From Phalacrocorax aristotelis (taxonomy: Eukaryota; Chordata; Aves; Suliformes; Phalacrocoracidae), in assembly GCF_949628215.1 (NCBI RefSeq), contig NC_134284.1:7305850-7369849 (forward strand): a stretch of 64,000 bases of DNA, given 5' to 3'. Below are positions 26,706 through 48,839 of this stretch, piece by piece (the first letter of the stretch is position 1; each line of letters opens with the position of its first letter). Under the pieces are notes generated by a model. The model worked only from the letters and a program-made list of their open reading frames with translations, had not been told where the DNA came from and did not search any database. The position numbers and the translations under genes are program-made.

Positions 26706-29700
26706 AAGCTTAAATTGACATGTAATTCCTTCTACTACTTCTCACTCTTCTACAACAGCGTTTCTAGGATTATCGTATTATGAACATTCATAGCAACCAG
26801 TACTGACATACTTCAGCAGTAAAAACAGAACAGTCATACATATTGCATTTGATATGGTAGGACAGCCTGAGCATTTTTATTGGCATGCATAAATCAGAGT
26901 TAATATTAATTCTTTTAGATGGTAGCCAAGCTCTTCAGCTTCAAGTTCACTGAATTCTCACTTTCTGCCTGCTGTTACTGAGGCATGGAATATAGTCTCT
27001 GGATGAAGTTATCACTTTTAAAATCTAGTTATAATGTACAATTCATAGAGTCTTTTGGACATATGAGAAGAATGCAGGAAGTAATGGAGAAAAAGAAGAA
27101 TATTTACGTTAGTTTTACTTATGGTAACCTTTGGACAAATGGCTCCTATTTTTCAAATTCGCACAGCGTAATACTTCAAAAAGGTCTTTCTTATCTGCAT
27201 TAAAGATAATATTTATTTTGCATTTCTTTTATCTGCTACAATACTTGTCTCATCAATATTGGTTTCAATTTTTTAATGCTATAGCAGTGCAGCAAAATTT
27301 TGGTTGAAGGCTTCTGTGAAGACTGGTTGTTTATTATGTGTTAAACTTCTCTTAAATATTTGCACAAGTCTTTAAATGTCAATAAATGTATTGGACTAAC
27401 TGCTGGATCTTCAACATTTTTTCTTTCTTACAAGTAAAAATGTAACTTAAATAATTTTGTTTTAATTTTAAAGCAAAGAATAATGCTTCTTGCAAGAAAG
27501 TATCTGTGTAGATCCTTTAAGACAAACAGTGATTTCAATCATACCAGCTTGAGAGAGATAGGTTGATCAATGTTTATTTACAAAGACTTTGCTGGATTCT
27601 GCAGCAGCATCCCATTTCACACTGCGATATAACTCCCTTGCAAGCTTGAGTGGAAGAACTAGTTGATGATGATTAATGTCCTCGTGGGAGAACTGTTGCT
27701 ATGATACACATTCCAGGAAATAGTTAAACAAGAAACTGACTGTGCCTTTACATTAAATCTATTATGGATCTTTTTATGTGAAAACTAAAAAAAAAAATAA
27801 TATTAAAAAGTAATCAGTGTCATGTATGTTAAAACTTAGGTTGAAAAATGTTCAATGATTAAGAATAACTGGCAAAAAGAATAATGTAAAAGATATGGCA
27901 GGCTTAATCTGTTTGGGAAGCTCGAAGAGCCCATGGCAAGCTAAAGGAAGATTTTTGAGTGCACCACTGTAACCTGTTGGGATCGAAACTAACCCTCTCT
28001 CTGAGTTTTGTAGATTTACAGCACTTAGTGCAGAGAAATTAATGAGCCCCAGCATATTTTAGCTAGAAATGAGCTTCATGCTATCATAGTTCACATTTAA
28101 ATACACATACCCTTTCAAATAATTTTTATTTGCAGTGTTGAGTAAGCAACTTCATAAAATCTTTAAAATCATCTGTGTTTTCCCCCCAAATGCTTCTATG
28201 ATTTATAGCATCAATTATGATGGTACTGTTCAGAACTGTAATCCAGATGAGATGTATTAGGACACTGGGTACAGATTTACATGTTAAATGTGATATGTGG
28301 TCACAGATAACAGAAACTGGAGGGGCCCAGGCACCTTCCTTCTTGTGACCTGAGCAGGAGTGTGGACCAGAGTAGCTGACGTGAGAAAAATGCTCCTTTA
28401 TTTCCCCTAGCAAATCGGGAGTTTCAGTTCAATTTTGAGCTCTAAAAGTCAGCATTATCAAGTAATAACTGGACAGAGATCTAGGCTCCAACTCCCTGTG
28501 TCAAACATAATGGATCTGTTCAGACTTTTATCAGGTTTTCATTTAGCACAATAGAGTGGCTCATCAGTTAGGAATTAAAAATATATAATAAAATCACAAC
28601 GTACAAGCAGATTTTAACTTAGTAATTTGTTAAAGGGTGTTCTTTCCCACCCTTCTGCATACTTGCAGCCTGATATCCATTAACTCTTAATGAAGGCTGT
28701 GAATCTATGAAAGGAGAGATAACACCCCAGTAGGTGAGTTTTCTGTAGGTGCTCTACTGAAACTTCACCCCTGAATGTAGAAATTGATCTTCTGTCTACC
28801 ACAGTAGAAACCTGTGGGAGACAATTTCTTGCAGTCTCTTCTGTGTTGATTGCTGTTTGCTTATCTCTAGCGCCAGAAAAAGCATTGCTGCCAACAGATT
28901 CTGTCAGCTTACATATCAGAAGTGTGTGGAGGTTCAGGAGGACTTTGGTGTGTAATTGTGCAGATTTATAGCTTCTTTTCCCTCCCCCCCAACAGATCTC
29001 ATCAAACTTCATCTGCCATTGAGATAAAACAACAAACAATGCTCTCAAAGCATTTTTCAGCAGAGAATCTCACACGGCTATAGTACATATTATAGTAAGC
29101 AGCAGGCATGCTTCTCTAAGCTACCATTAATGTGTAAGTTAAACACGTCATCTGAAACTCAGAAAAACTGTACTGTAAATAATGGAAACCATAAATTCTA
29201 ATGTTTTAATTCAATTTGGTACATATTACAATTCAGAAAAAAGGTAGGACTCTGAGGTTTATAATATTTCCTTTACTTTAAGGCTTACGAAGCAACCTTG
29301 CAAAAGTTAAGGACATAAAGAAAATGATAAAATAAAAATAATTTAAAAAAAGATAAAACCCAGAGCAAATCAAGTTGCCTGGAAATGTTTGTTATGTATG
29401 AGAAATGTTGGTGAAGCTAGAACTGGTATTTTTGTTAAATTCCCTACTTTGTTGTGCTCAGACAGGTCTTTAATAGAATTAATTTACCTTCCTTGAAGAT
29501 GTTCATAGTGAATTATTCACACTGTTCTTTTACTATCAAAAGTTTGTAATGACATTGACCAGAACTCTAGTATCAGAAATTCTCACTGGCTACCTCCAAG
29601 CCCTCCCCCCACCGCAGAAAGTCTCTTCTATGATACTTTCTCACATTGTTCTTGAAACCTCATCTGCTAGGAATTGTTCAGCATCTTTTTTATCTTCTCC

Positions 29701-30144
29701 ACAGAAGGACTATCAGGGTTCAGCATCCTACTGAATGGAACCTAAATTACTGGCACAAGTAGAATAAGAAAAAGGCTGCAGAGGCACTCGAGCTGAAAGA
29801 AGAGGTATAGAAATAAATATAAGCAACACTAGTTCCAGCAGCTGAGGTTCCCCACAAGACTCTATAGCAACCCAATCTGCAGGTGGCTGCGTGCCTCCTT
29901 CAACACCTCCTGCAGATCCCACGCTGGAGGATTATGCCATACGCAGTCTTTACATACTCTGCAGAAAACATCTAAAAAAGCAGCTGATAGCACAAAACCG
30001 AGACTTCACGTTATGGTAGATTATGATACCTTGAAATTTCAAATCTTTTTTCTTCACCAGTACGTACAGGGAAAAAATAATAAACGCAAAACACAACTAT
30101 TCTTTTTTAGCATTTATATAAAAAGAGCCACAAGCAGATATTAC

Positions 30145-30412
30145 CTTCGTGAGAAATTTCTTTCCATGGATTAGGCGGATACATGAAAGCAGCATTCTGG
30201 ATTTGGTCATGTATGTCTTCATCTTCATTGAATGGAAAGGTACCACTGAGACTGACATAAATGATGACACCCACAGACCACATATCCAGAGATCTGTTAT
30301 AGCCTTTGTTCCTCAGCACTTCTGGAGCAAGGTAGGCTGGCGTTCCTACAACCGAACGCCTAAATGATTTCTCTCCAATGATTCGGGCAAAGCCAAAATC
30401 ACAAAGTTTTAC
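30145..30412 (-). CDS. PRKD1: PRKD1 exon 16 (DFG, activation loop)
   Basis: The exon is 268 bp and encodes 89 residues plus the first base of the next codon, human 723-811. It opens [15 protein letters not shown] with the metal-binding DFG (D727), followed by the activation loop [16 protein letters not shown]. Its two serines match S738 and S742, which novel PKCs phosphorylate to switch PKD on. The loop runs into the APE motif. [20 protein letters not shown] and the [14 protein letters not shown] segment form the C-lobe core. It starts in phase 0 after TTCAAACAG and ends GAAG|GTAATA. Every catalytic landmark expected here is intact, so this is a functional kinase and not a pseudogene. Confidence 0.98.
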
Positions 30413-31548
30413 CTGTTTGAAGGAGAGTATAAGAGTAAGACAGATATTTTTATTATCAAATACACAGTTGAGGAACTTTTATCATACTTTAGTAGCAGGA
30501 TACATCTCTACTGTTCCTTCAAGGATACTTTTTTTAAATTCCTCTTTGAGAGGAATACCCTTATTCCACCGAGACATTAGACCACATTACCAGTCCATTG
30601 CCTCTCCTGTATTCCTTCATTTCGTGAATAAACCACGGTAAAAGCAGTAACACAGGACAGCTTAGGATGAAAGAAATACAATTTTGGATGGGCCTAACAG
30701 CTCAGGCTCTCAGTGAAAGTAGTAATACAAAGTAATATTATTCATTCATAACATAAAAACATGGCTTTTTTACCTAAAAAAATTTTTACCTATGGCTTTT
30801 ACCTTAAATCAAGCAAGTTGACAAAATGTAGCTCTTGAACTTCCACTTTCATTTTATTGTGGACCTAGTTAAACCCTGCCTCTCTGCAAGCTCCCTTGTC
30901 TGATTTATTCAGAGCTCACTTAATGCCTCAGCATAGATCCTTCCCTTCCAACTATTGATATTGCTATTATTTACAAATTATCAATAGCGCTTCTTTTGCA
31001 TATGGGCAGTTGGAGGAGATTATAGATGAACTCTGCAGATCAAAGGTAACAGCAGCTGACACAGATACCTTTTAATGAGAAATACAACAATAAGACAGAA
31101 AGCATATTTAAATATTCTGCAATCTACCTGGCATTTAAATTCATAAAATTAAAGCAGATGCTCTAGTTCTTCATGAGCTCTACCCTAACTTTCAGAAAAA
31201 TAACTCTCTCTCCTGTCACTGCTTGCATATTGTCACTCATCTGGACCAAATCAACCAGGTAAGTGCTGTGAAGGTGAGCGAATTAAAACAATCGCACAAA
31301 TAGTTATGTCACACTTGATCTAGATTAATATTTTAGGCAAATGACAAAAGGCAAGGATTTTCAAACATGTCTTCTTTGGAAAGTTTTTTGAATAAGTGAT
31401 CAGTTTTTTCATATCTAAAAATTCTGTGTAGTTCCTGGAAGAGATACAGACAAGTCACTCATCACTTTTTTGTTTGCTCATAAAATTATCATTGCTAACA
31501 CTTCTTAATGTGAACAATTTATCTCATGAAAGGGCATTTTCTACTTGC
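30413..31548 (-). other. PRKD1: PRKD1 intron 15 (GC-AG type)
   Basis: The 5' splice site is GC instead of GT (CAG|GCAAGT), with a normal AG acceptor. Apart from this the intron is AT-rich and shows no other feature. Confidence 0.9.
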
Positions 31549-31647
31549 CTGTGGGAAAGGATCAGCTGATGCCAATAACACATTTTCTGGTTTGAGGTCA
31601 CAGTGAACAATATTTTTGAAATGAAGATGTCTTAAAGCAACAAGGAT
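31549..31647 (-). CDS. PRKD1: PRKD1 exon 15 (catalytic loop HCDLKPEN)
   Basis: These 99 bp encode exactly 33 residues, human 690-722, in phase 0 at both ends. [20 protein letters not shown] carries the catalytic aspartate D706 (HCDLKPEN, a CaMK-type variant of HRDLKPEN) and the lysine that contacts the phosphate. The exon ends ASADPFPQ just before VKLCDFG. The acceptor is TTCTTCACAG. The donor is the non-canonical CAG|GCAAGT; the nearest GT, four bases further, would shift the frame, so the GC site is the real one. Confidence 0.97.
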
Positions 31648-33164
<1,517 letters not shown>

Positions 33165-33593
33165 CTATAATAGATAAACACAGCACTAGATTTCCCAACA
33201 TGATCAGTAGGTTTTATCATGACATAGCCAGTCTTAAGACCCCCCCGTAAACCAGACAATGTTTCAGTATTTCATAATTTAAACTGTGCCTAACCCATAG
33301 GCAACAGGCATGAAATTTCTAGGAACAGTACAGGAGAATGGATTAACTTCAAATTAGTTTAAACAAACACATTTTCCTTATTGCGCCTGGTGCCTAACGC
33401 TGCAGAAATTGTAATTCCTGACGTGACATTGCCAATACATTTGGTCTTGGCTGTTTATGCAGATTAAGCAGCAAGATTCCTAGTATTTTTGCAAAAATAC
33501 TAGTGATTATCAATTAAAATAATTATCATCTTCTCTGATATTTATAGAAATTTATAAATGGACTTAATATGGTAAAAAAGAATACAAAAATAC
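33165..33593 (-). other. PRKD1: PRKD1 intron 13
   Basis: A 429-bp intron that contains a perfect 24-bp palindrome at 33480-33503, about 90 nt inside the donor of exon 13. Nothing else is notable. Confidence 0.9.
33480..33503. repeat. Perfect 24-bp palindrome
   Basis: CTAGTATTTTTG (33480-33491) is followed immediately by its exact reverse complement, CAAAAATACTAG. There is no spacer, so it would form a DNA cruciform or a dimeric binding site, not a simple RNA hairpin. It lies within intron 13. Confidence 0.92.
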
Positions 33594-33700
33594 CTGTAAA
33601 ATTGCAACTTCATTACGAAGTTGGCTTTCCTGTTTAGTTGGAAACCTTAGTTTGTCAATTATTTTAATGGCAACATCTCTTCCTGTTTTGCGATGTTTTC
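33594..33700 (-). CDS. PRKD1: PRKD1 exon 13 (ATP-anchoring lysine)
   Basis: This 107-bp exon starts with GA, completing the second glycine of the VYGG motif, then encodes 35 residues, human 601-635. [19 protein letters not shown] contains the ATP-anchoring lysine of VAIK (K612). [15 protein letters not shown] supplies the C-helix glutamate that salt-bridges to it. The splice sites are TTAATGCAG (acceptor) and CAG|GTATTT (donor). Confidence 0.97.
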
Positions 33701-36121
<2,421 letters not shown>

Positions 36122-36174
36122 CACGTTTTCTTGAACTTGGCAGTTTGACACAGAAATACTGATGGAGATATCCC
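36122..36174 (-). CDS. PRKD1: PRKD1 exon 11 (PH-kinase linker)
   Basis: A 53-bp exon, easily missed, that begins with GG (finishing an arginine codon split from exon 10) and encodes 17 residues, DISISISVSNCQVQENV, human 559-575. This linker joins the autoinhibitory PH domain to the kinase domain. The alternating Ser/Ile pattern is kept; Ile and Val replace two residues of the human DISVSISVSNCQIQENV. The splice sites are CCCCAG and GTG|GTGAGT. Confidence 0.95.
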
Positions 36175-38510
36175 CTGGGGAAGAAAGTAAAATATACTTC
36201 AGATTGCCGTGCTTTCAGTTCAAACATGTAGTAATAGGAAATGACAATTACATTACATCAATATCTACTGACAGCTCTAGAAGTTGGACCAATTAGGTCA
36301 GCTTGCTCACCTACCAGCCAATAAAAAATTACACCAGCCCACAAATATGTGACTTGAACAACAGCTTTGCATTGTATGAAAAAGTACAGAATTATACATT
36401 TCATTATTAATTTTTTAATAGTGGAATTTCGTAATTCCCATTTATAAGGTTATTATTGCTTTTTTGCATTCTATTTTGGGGTTTTATACCTCATGCAAGT
36501 AATGTAACTGCAGCTAGGGTAAACTGTTTTTATTTAGTGGATTTAGTAATAATTTTTGTTTATTGTGTCACCTACAATGTATTTGGTGCCATTCAGATGA
36601 AGGCAAATATGTATTCGAATCGGTCTGCATACTGTTAAAAGCAATACACATTTCAACTGGCTTAAGAGACATTATTAAAACACATAGTGGAAACAAGAAC
36701 TTGCACCTGTACTTTAATACAACAAATATCAGATCCAACCTCTACAAGTTCAGAGTTTAGGATGTTGCCATAAGCATTCTGAACTGCAAACCTGCTGAGG
36801 GCTTTAGTAAAGATTGAGAAAATGCCTGTTGCTAACTGTATGACACAAAGATGTAATTTTGGGCAGGAAAGAATGGTTCTTTGGAGCACTGCCGCCTCTG
36901 CCTTCTACCTCTGCCTAGGATCCTGTTCATGCTGATTTTTCATTTCCTTAGTACAGATTTCAGCCCCATGGAAACCAGTGCCCTCTACTATAAAGCCAGT
37001 ATTACACACTAAAGACGCTACTACCCATCAGCACTTCTCGTAGTTGCCCTAAGTAGCACGAGTAACTTCTGCCCCATGTGACTTAATGCCTTGCCCTTTC
37101 TTTAGGAATAGACTATTTTTGGAATTGAATGTTTCAGTTACATGGAGACTTCTTTATCATTGCCAATTTGTTTTCAAAACAAATCATGCTGCTTTGTGTT
37201 TACCTGAAAAAGAAAAAAACATGGACAAAGACATGCATCTTACACTTAGAGCAGAAGACAGAAGGTTGCTATCATTCTCACTCCCCACATGAATTTGTTC
37301 TAAAGGTCTCAGATGACCTTAATTTTTGCACAAAACCCCCAAAGATAACTGCTAACTTGTACAGAAAATTTTCAAGCTTCCCAAGACAGAGAGAGGAGAC
37401 AGCTGTCATTCCCAGTCCAGCATTTTAGATGATTTATTCAGCTATGCCATGCTCAAACCAGGGGCACTAGGCAACTAGCATGATTGAAATGACATCCAGA
37501 ACTTGACAGTATTTTATGCAGAAATCCAGTCAAGAAAGCAAAGGACAGAGCTGATCTAACCTGATATGTGAGCTGTTGTGCCTCGAGATGTAATGCCACA
37601 GCCTGTTCTATTACTTGGTTTCTGAAGGGCTTGCGGTCTCATTAGCATTTTGTGCTGCATTAATAGCATCCAGATGTCAAGTGCTAAAGCAGGTGTATGT
37701 TGCAACAAAAGGTCTAACCCAAATTGTGTAGACATATCCCAATTTGCCTTACACTGACAGCTAGGCTGAATACAAGTAGCAGAGCAACCACAGCAGCACT
37801 TCCCTAGTGGTGGGGAATTGTTTGCTCTCTGCTACTTTGTTATCAGTACCCGAGCTGGATTTAGAGTTTCATGTTTGGTTTACACAAGCTGTCATCTTTG
37901 CTAGAGGATTACCCAAAGGTATGTAAATTGGAGGCAAAGATCTATTCAGTCCTTTTGGTCCTGGGTAATATCCTTGCCTTGTTGTGCTTAGAACAGCTGT
38001 TCTTCACACTTGAGTTCATTCCATCTCAGCATGGGACAATGTTTGTTGCAGCTGCACAGCCAAACGTGATGAAAAGGAGCAGATCATGTATGCTGCACTG
38101 ACCTACAGAGTGAAGAGCTGCTTCTGCAGGTAGCTAGAAACATAAATTACAGTCGTGATGGGAAAAATCTATCTATTCCCAACTGGAGGTCAGAAAACTT
38201 CGTGCCTCTGCACAAAGAGGCTATTCATGTCACCAACACAAGTGTGGATGAGATGCCTTACTAATGTAACAACTATTTGTTCACTAACAAATCTGCATCT
38301 TGTGTATTAATACAGATGTGCTAGTAGAAACTGGAAACACATGGATGAGAAACTGTGGTGTTTAAAATAATACGCAGACAGGTGGTAAGCCATGACAGAA
38401 TAGCTTTTACTAGCTGTGCAATACTTCCTTTTAACACGTGCGGAACACTGAGCACTGTCATTTGTGATATGACTCTACTTATCTGAAACGGAGGAAATGA
38501 ATAAACTTAC
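36175..38510 (-). other. PRKD1: PRKD1 intron 10
   Basis: A 2.3-kb AT-rich intron without a recognised repeat, RNA gene or further exon. Confidence 0.88.
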
Positions 38511-38790
38511 TGTGCAGGCTGGGTCCTGACCCAGTTGATGCCCCTTTAGGGATGACGGGCATCAGGGCGTGCTGTATTGCCATCTCCCACATTCGTGCCA
38601 CATCAATGCCAATACCGCTGCTGATAACACTGTTATTCAGTGGAACACTTGAGAGGTTTTCTATGTTTTCTCCAACATAATAGACTATATTTGCTGTGCT
38701 TATTTCAAAACAATGAGGATTGGCTCCTTGAGGCAGCAAAGTGAAAGTTTTTGCAGGTTCCAGACACAAAATTTCAGACAATGGGATTTC
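38511..38790 (-). CDS. PRKD1: PRKD1 exon 10 (C-terminal half of PH domain)
   Basis: These 280 bp encode 93 residues plus one base, human 465-557, and form the larger part of the PH domain that holds the kinase inactive. It opens [35 protein letters not shown] contains the tyrosine matching Y502. The C-terminal PH helix carries the invariant tryptophan in [17 protein letters not shown]. The loop [20 protein letters not shown] differs most from mammals, as expected for an exposed PH loop. The acceptor is TCATTTTAG and the donor ACA|GTAAGT. Confidence 0.98.
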
Positions 38791-43181
<4,391 letters not shown>

Positions 43182-43413
43182 CTGATCATCCTGTTAGACT
43201 CATCGTGATCCGGATCAGCATCCTGCATTTCCCCGTTGTCACTATGGCATCCTGTCATTGACATCTCGGAATCATGAGCCATAGATTCTTCCATGTCATC
43301 TATAAAACCACTGTTTCTTTCACTGTCATTGTCATCACTCCCTTCTTCCATGACCACATCGGACTCAGCCCCAGGACTAAGAAGATCTGCAATATCGTTT
43401 CTGAAGTGATTAT
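43182..43413 (-). CDS. PRKD1: PRKD1 exon 7 (acidic region), long form
   Basis: The conserved part (43182-43386, 205 bp) encodes 67 residues, human 330-396. [20 protein letters not shown] and the Asp/Glu-rich stretch after it form the acidic region between C1b and the PH domain. Two in-frame acceptors are possible. The inner one (CGATATTGCAG before ATCTTC) gives the length seen in mammals. The outer one (TATGTTTTCAG before ATAATC, exon to 43413) has the better pyrimidine tract and would add nine residues, DNHFRNDIA. Both keep the D codon split from exon 6. Coordinates here give the longer exon. The donor is CAG|GTGAGC. Confidence 0.92.
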
Positions 43414-46400
43414 CTGAAAACATACAATATTCCAATCACAACATCCTGACACATTTTGAGCTTCAGAAAAACCCAGGTTCTCTTTGGAACTTTATTGCCT
43501 GGGTCTATCTCTGCTTAGTACTTTATGGGTAGTGGTGAAGCGTGGTTTTTAACCAGTCATTTAGAAAATCACTACACAAAACTGGAAATGCATCAAACTA
43601 AAATATTTTCAGAAATACAACTTTCTATTAAAAAAATGCCAAAGTAAAAGCAGAATTTTTATCCATGGACTTCTATCAAACATTCTATAATCATGCGCTT
43701 TATTTCTGAGATGATCTGGCAGATTTTCTGTACAGCTTGATTGTTATGTACTGGCTTCACGGCTGTTGGCAGGCTGCAGCTGCAAACTGATGCTAGAAAA
43801 GCAGTCATTTCAACAGTAGGAATTTTGTAATATGATGATGACATGATGATGACCTACTGAAATAACTCCCGAGACAATTACTTATAACATGAACTACATT
43901 TTTGGGGAAAAAAAGATACTTTCTGTTCTCTGTGTAGGCTGCAAAATATGGCACAGTAGTCCATACTATTGAATAACGCTCCCTGCTGATGTAAGATAGC
44001 ATAGAAAAAGAACAAAGACTCAGGATTTAACTTATTTGACTATGGCATAGGATTAATCGTATTTTCCAGCTCATATTTAAATTATGTTAAACTTTCCAGT
44101 TTCAAGATTAGATATACCTAAGCAAGATCAAAGTAAGAAATAACTCTTTACTGTATTGCTGCTTGTGAATGGATTTATCTGGAAGACAAGAAGGAACAGA
44201 CAACTTGACCTTATTTGCCTAATGACTTACACTACAAAAACAGACAACCAAAGAAAACCCCAAACCAAAGAAAAAAAAAAAACACCAAAAAAAGGCATTT
44301 TATTGAAACTCAACCTGCTGCTATACAGGTTGTTATGTAACATGCCAAAATCATCAGTCCTGTCAGATAGTAAAGACAGCTTCAGCTTTTCTGGGATGTT
44401 TGCAATGTTTCAGAAATTTGAAGTAAGGTTAAAATCATATGGAAGACATCAAATATTCTCACCAATAAACTTTTGCCTAATTGTGTGGAGGAAGGTTCTT
44501 GACAGTCAATGTTGATGATGCCCCAAAAGAAAACGCACACCGAACCGGCTGACAGCAAAACGTTTTGAATTGATGGCATTTCACTCAAATTGGAAGTGCA
44601 CAGCTGAAAGGTTTGTTTCCATGTACAGTATTATTAAAATATTTGGATACAAGTTGCTGATGTGTGATTAACAGACTCATTATACTTCACCTCTAGCAGA
44701 AACAGTCATCCAGTGATGAATGACATTTCACAGCGCAAGGCTCTCTCTTTGCTATTCCTACAACACTTTTTTAATCTCTATTTTTAATAAACGCACAATC
44801 AGTTAAAAATAACCTCCCACATTTAGTATATAATGTGTTTATTAACAAGACCATACTTGGAATTTTATTGCTTCAGCTCTTCCTTCACTTACTATTTTGG
44901 GGAAGATCTATCACACAGCAGATGGACAGAGTGACAGATACTGTATTTTACTTATTAAGTTTTAAAATAATGTGAACCAAATTACTGTAAAAATAGAAAT
45001 GAGATACCAGGATGAAACTGCCTTTGATAATCCTAAGGACCCTACATCAGTCATGTAGGACACAAAATTAAGAGTTCTACTTTGTGCTATGGTTACCATA
45101 CTACAGATAATATTTGGTGGGGAAAAGCCAAATTCTATAGATTTTAAGATGGAGTACAAGGAGCGTACTCCAAGGAGTACACTTGGCGTAAGCTTAGAGT
45201 ACATGTTCTCACCCCAAGTGGCTTTGTACAAGTTCTCCTTACTCAGCTCTTCCTTAGACAAACCATGACTTCCCAACAGCCCAGCACAGAAGTAGTGTGT
45301 TGCTTGTGAGGAAAAGGTGGGGAGGGGTCACAGAAGGCGTGTTGGGGGATCAACTACAGCTGCCTCAGATGGAAAGAGGGAACTTCAAGGAGTAATTTGG
45401 AAACAAATATATATTTTGTTCATTTAGTCCAGCTGTCCAGAAACAAGGCTTGCCTTCCTGTCTTCACTTTGCACTTTTGATCAACCCTCTTTCACACTCC
45501 TCTCTAAAACTGCACCCATGCAGGAAGAATTTTATCATTTATAAGCTGATTTAGTTACTTTCTCTGGCTGCAAATCTCACGGAAAACTCCATACTGTTAT
45601 CAATGGAATTAACATATCATGGTGTATGTTTAGATGTTGGATTGCAAAATCAAGGCATAAACTTCCATAAGCATTGTTACTTGCACTCCCGAAGAAATAG
45701 TTATGTTATGGGATGGTTAATGGTTAAGTGAGATATAAATGGTGTAAAGATTAAAAAAGAAAAAAAAAAGCGACTCCAAAAGTCCAGTTTGAGGTGCATC
45801 AGAGAGGACATCCAGTAGGAGTCCAACATTAACCTTCCACAAGATCATGTACCTTATTACATTTCAACGTGGATACTCAGCATCTGAAATATTTTTGCCT
45901 ACACAAACTGCCATTAAACAGAAAAACTTTGTAGTAATACAGTCAGTCATACTACTATGAGAAATGCTATGAAAAATACTAGTTAACGTTCCTAATTTTG
46001 GAAATTCTTTAGATCTCTTCAATAAAGTAGATCACTGATTTAAAGTTTGAAAAAGGATGCCTAATAAGGCAATCCTTTATTAACCTCAGAAGCAGTTTAG
46101 GCTGACAACTTAACATGGTAATAAGCATTAGAAACTGAATGCTTCACCACACTTCACATTCCTTTATTACATAGAAAAATGACATTTTCAAGGCAATCAA
46201 CAACTCATCTACAGACACCCTTTTTTCCTCCAGTACTGTCTGTCAAGCCTACCCATACATTCCTATACTTGACACAAAACTGACAGCACATGTATGGGAA
46301 AATCAGCAGATATTCAAGCCTTTATTTCTGGCAAATGATACGATTAGTTTTATGCCAACAATAAGTGGTGGAATTTTTTTCCCAGAGAGCCTTCCCAGTT

Positions 46401-46847
46401 CTTCCAGGTATACTTTTCCTTCTCAGGAAAATCATCCTAAAGCAAACACGTTTTTTTAATCCAGATTAAAAAGCAGTTTTGTGCTTGTATCTGACAGGTG
46501 AATGCCAACTTCTCATGTGTGTGGCTTTTTGCTTTACTTTGAGAGTCTGCATTCAACAGGCCATGATCACCCAGCTGTTTTGCTGCTGACACCACCTCTG
46601 TGGCACAGCTGAGCCTTTCTGCCAGTGCCGCCTATTTGGAAGACACAGGCTCCGAGTCGATGGTGTATGAGCCACTCATAGGGTTCCTCCCACACTTTAC
46701 CTCCGACATACTACAGAAATATTGCAGAGGAAAAGCCACTCCCAAGCCATGGAAAAACGTGTCTTTGTACACATCACAGTTCTACGTTTCTCTTTTATTT
46801 AACTGATGGTTTAAACAATGACAGAAACGATTGTTAATGCAACTTAC
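43414..46847 (-). other. PRKD1: PRKD1 intron 6
   Basis: A 3.4-kb intron with an A-rich run near 44270-44295 and a small GGAGTAC/GTACTCC inverted repeat near 45151. No exon or transposon is recognised. Confidence 0.88.
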
Positions 46848-46925
46848 CTCCATTAATGGCAACTTCCCCCAGGCAGTTATTTGGCACTTTAGGAGCACAG
46901 CGTTTGTGACAGTTGAACCTACAGT
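46848..46925 (-). CDS. PRKD1: PRKD1 exon 6 (second half of C1b zinc finger)
   Basis: This 78-bp exon completes an aspartate codon and encodes 25 residues, human 304-328. [17 protein letters not shown] supplies the last zinc ligands of the C1b finger (C-X4-H-X2-C-X7-C), and LGEVAING leads into the acidic region. C1b is the main phorbol ester/diacylglycerol-binding module of PKD and directs it to the trans-Golgi network and plasma membrane. The acceptor is TTCTTAACAG and the donor GAG|GTAAGT. Confidence 0.97.

Positions 46926-48839
<1,914 letters not shown>

Noticed and set aside
28126..28413. 95-residue minus-strand frame in intron 16
   Set aside because: No domain recognised and no matching splice sites; treated as chance.
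28680..29048. 122-codon minus-strand frame in intron 16
   Set aside because: Longest intronic frame, but mixed low-information sequence without domain or exon boundaries.
30107..30319. Stand-alone kinase fragment starting at the methionine before LRNKGYNRS
   Set aside because: The apparent start is internal to exon 16, which extends to 30412 with proper splice sites; the frame past 30145 is intron.
44962..45276. 104-codon minus-strand frame in intron 6
   Set aside because: No family match by eye and no splice-compatible ends.
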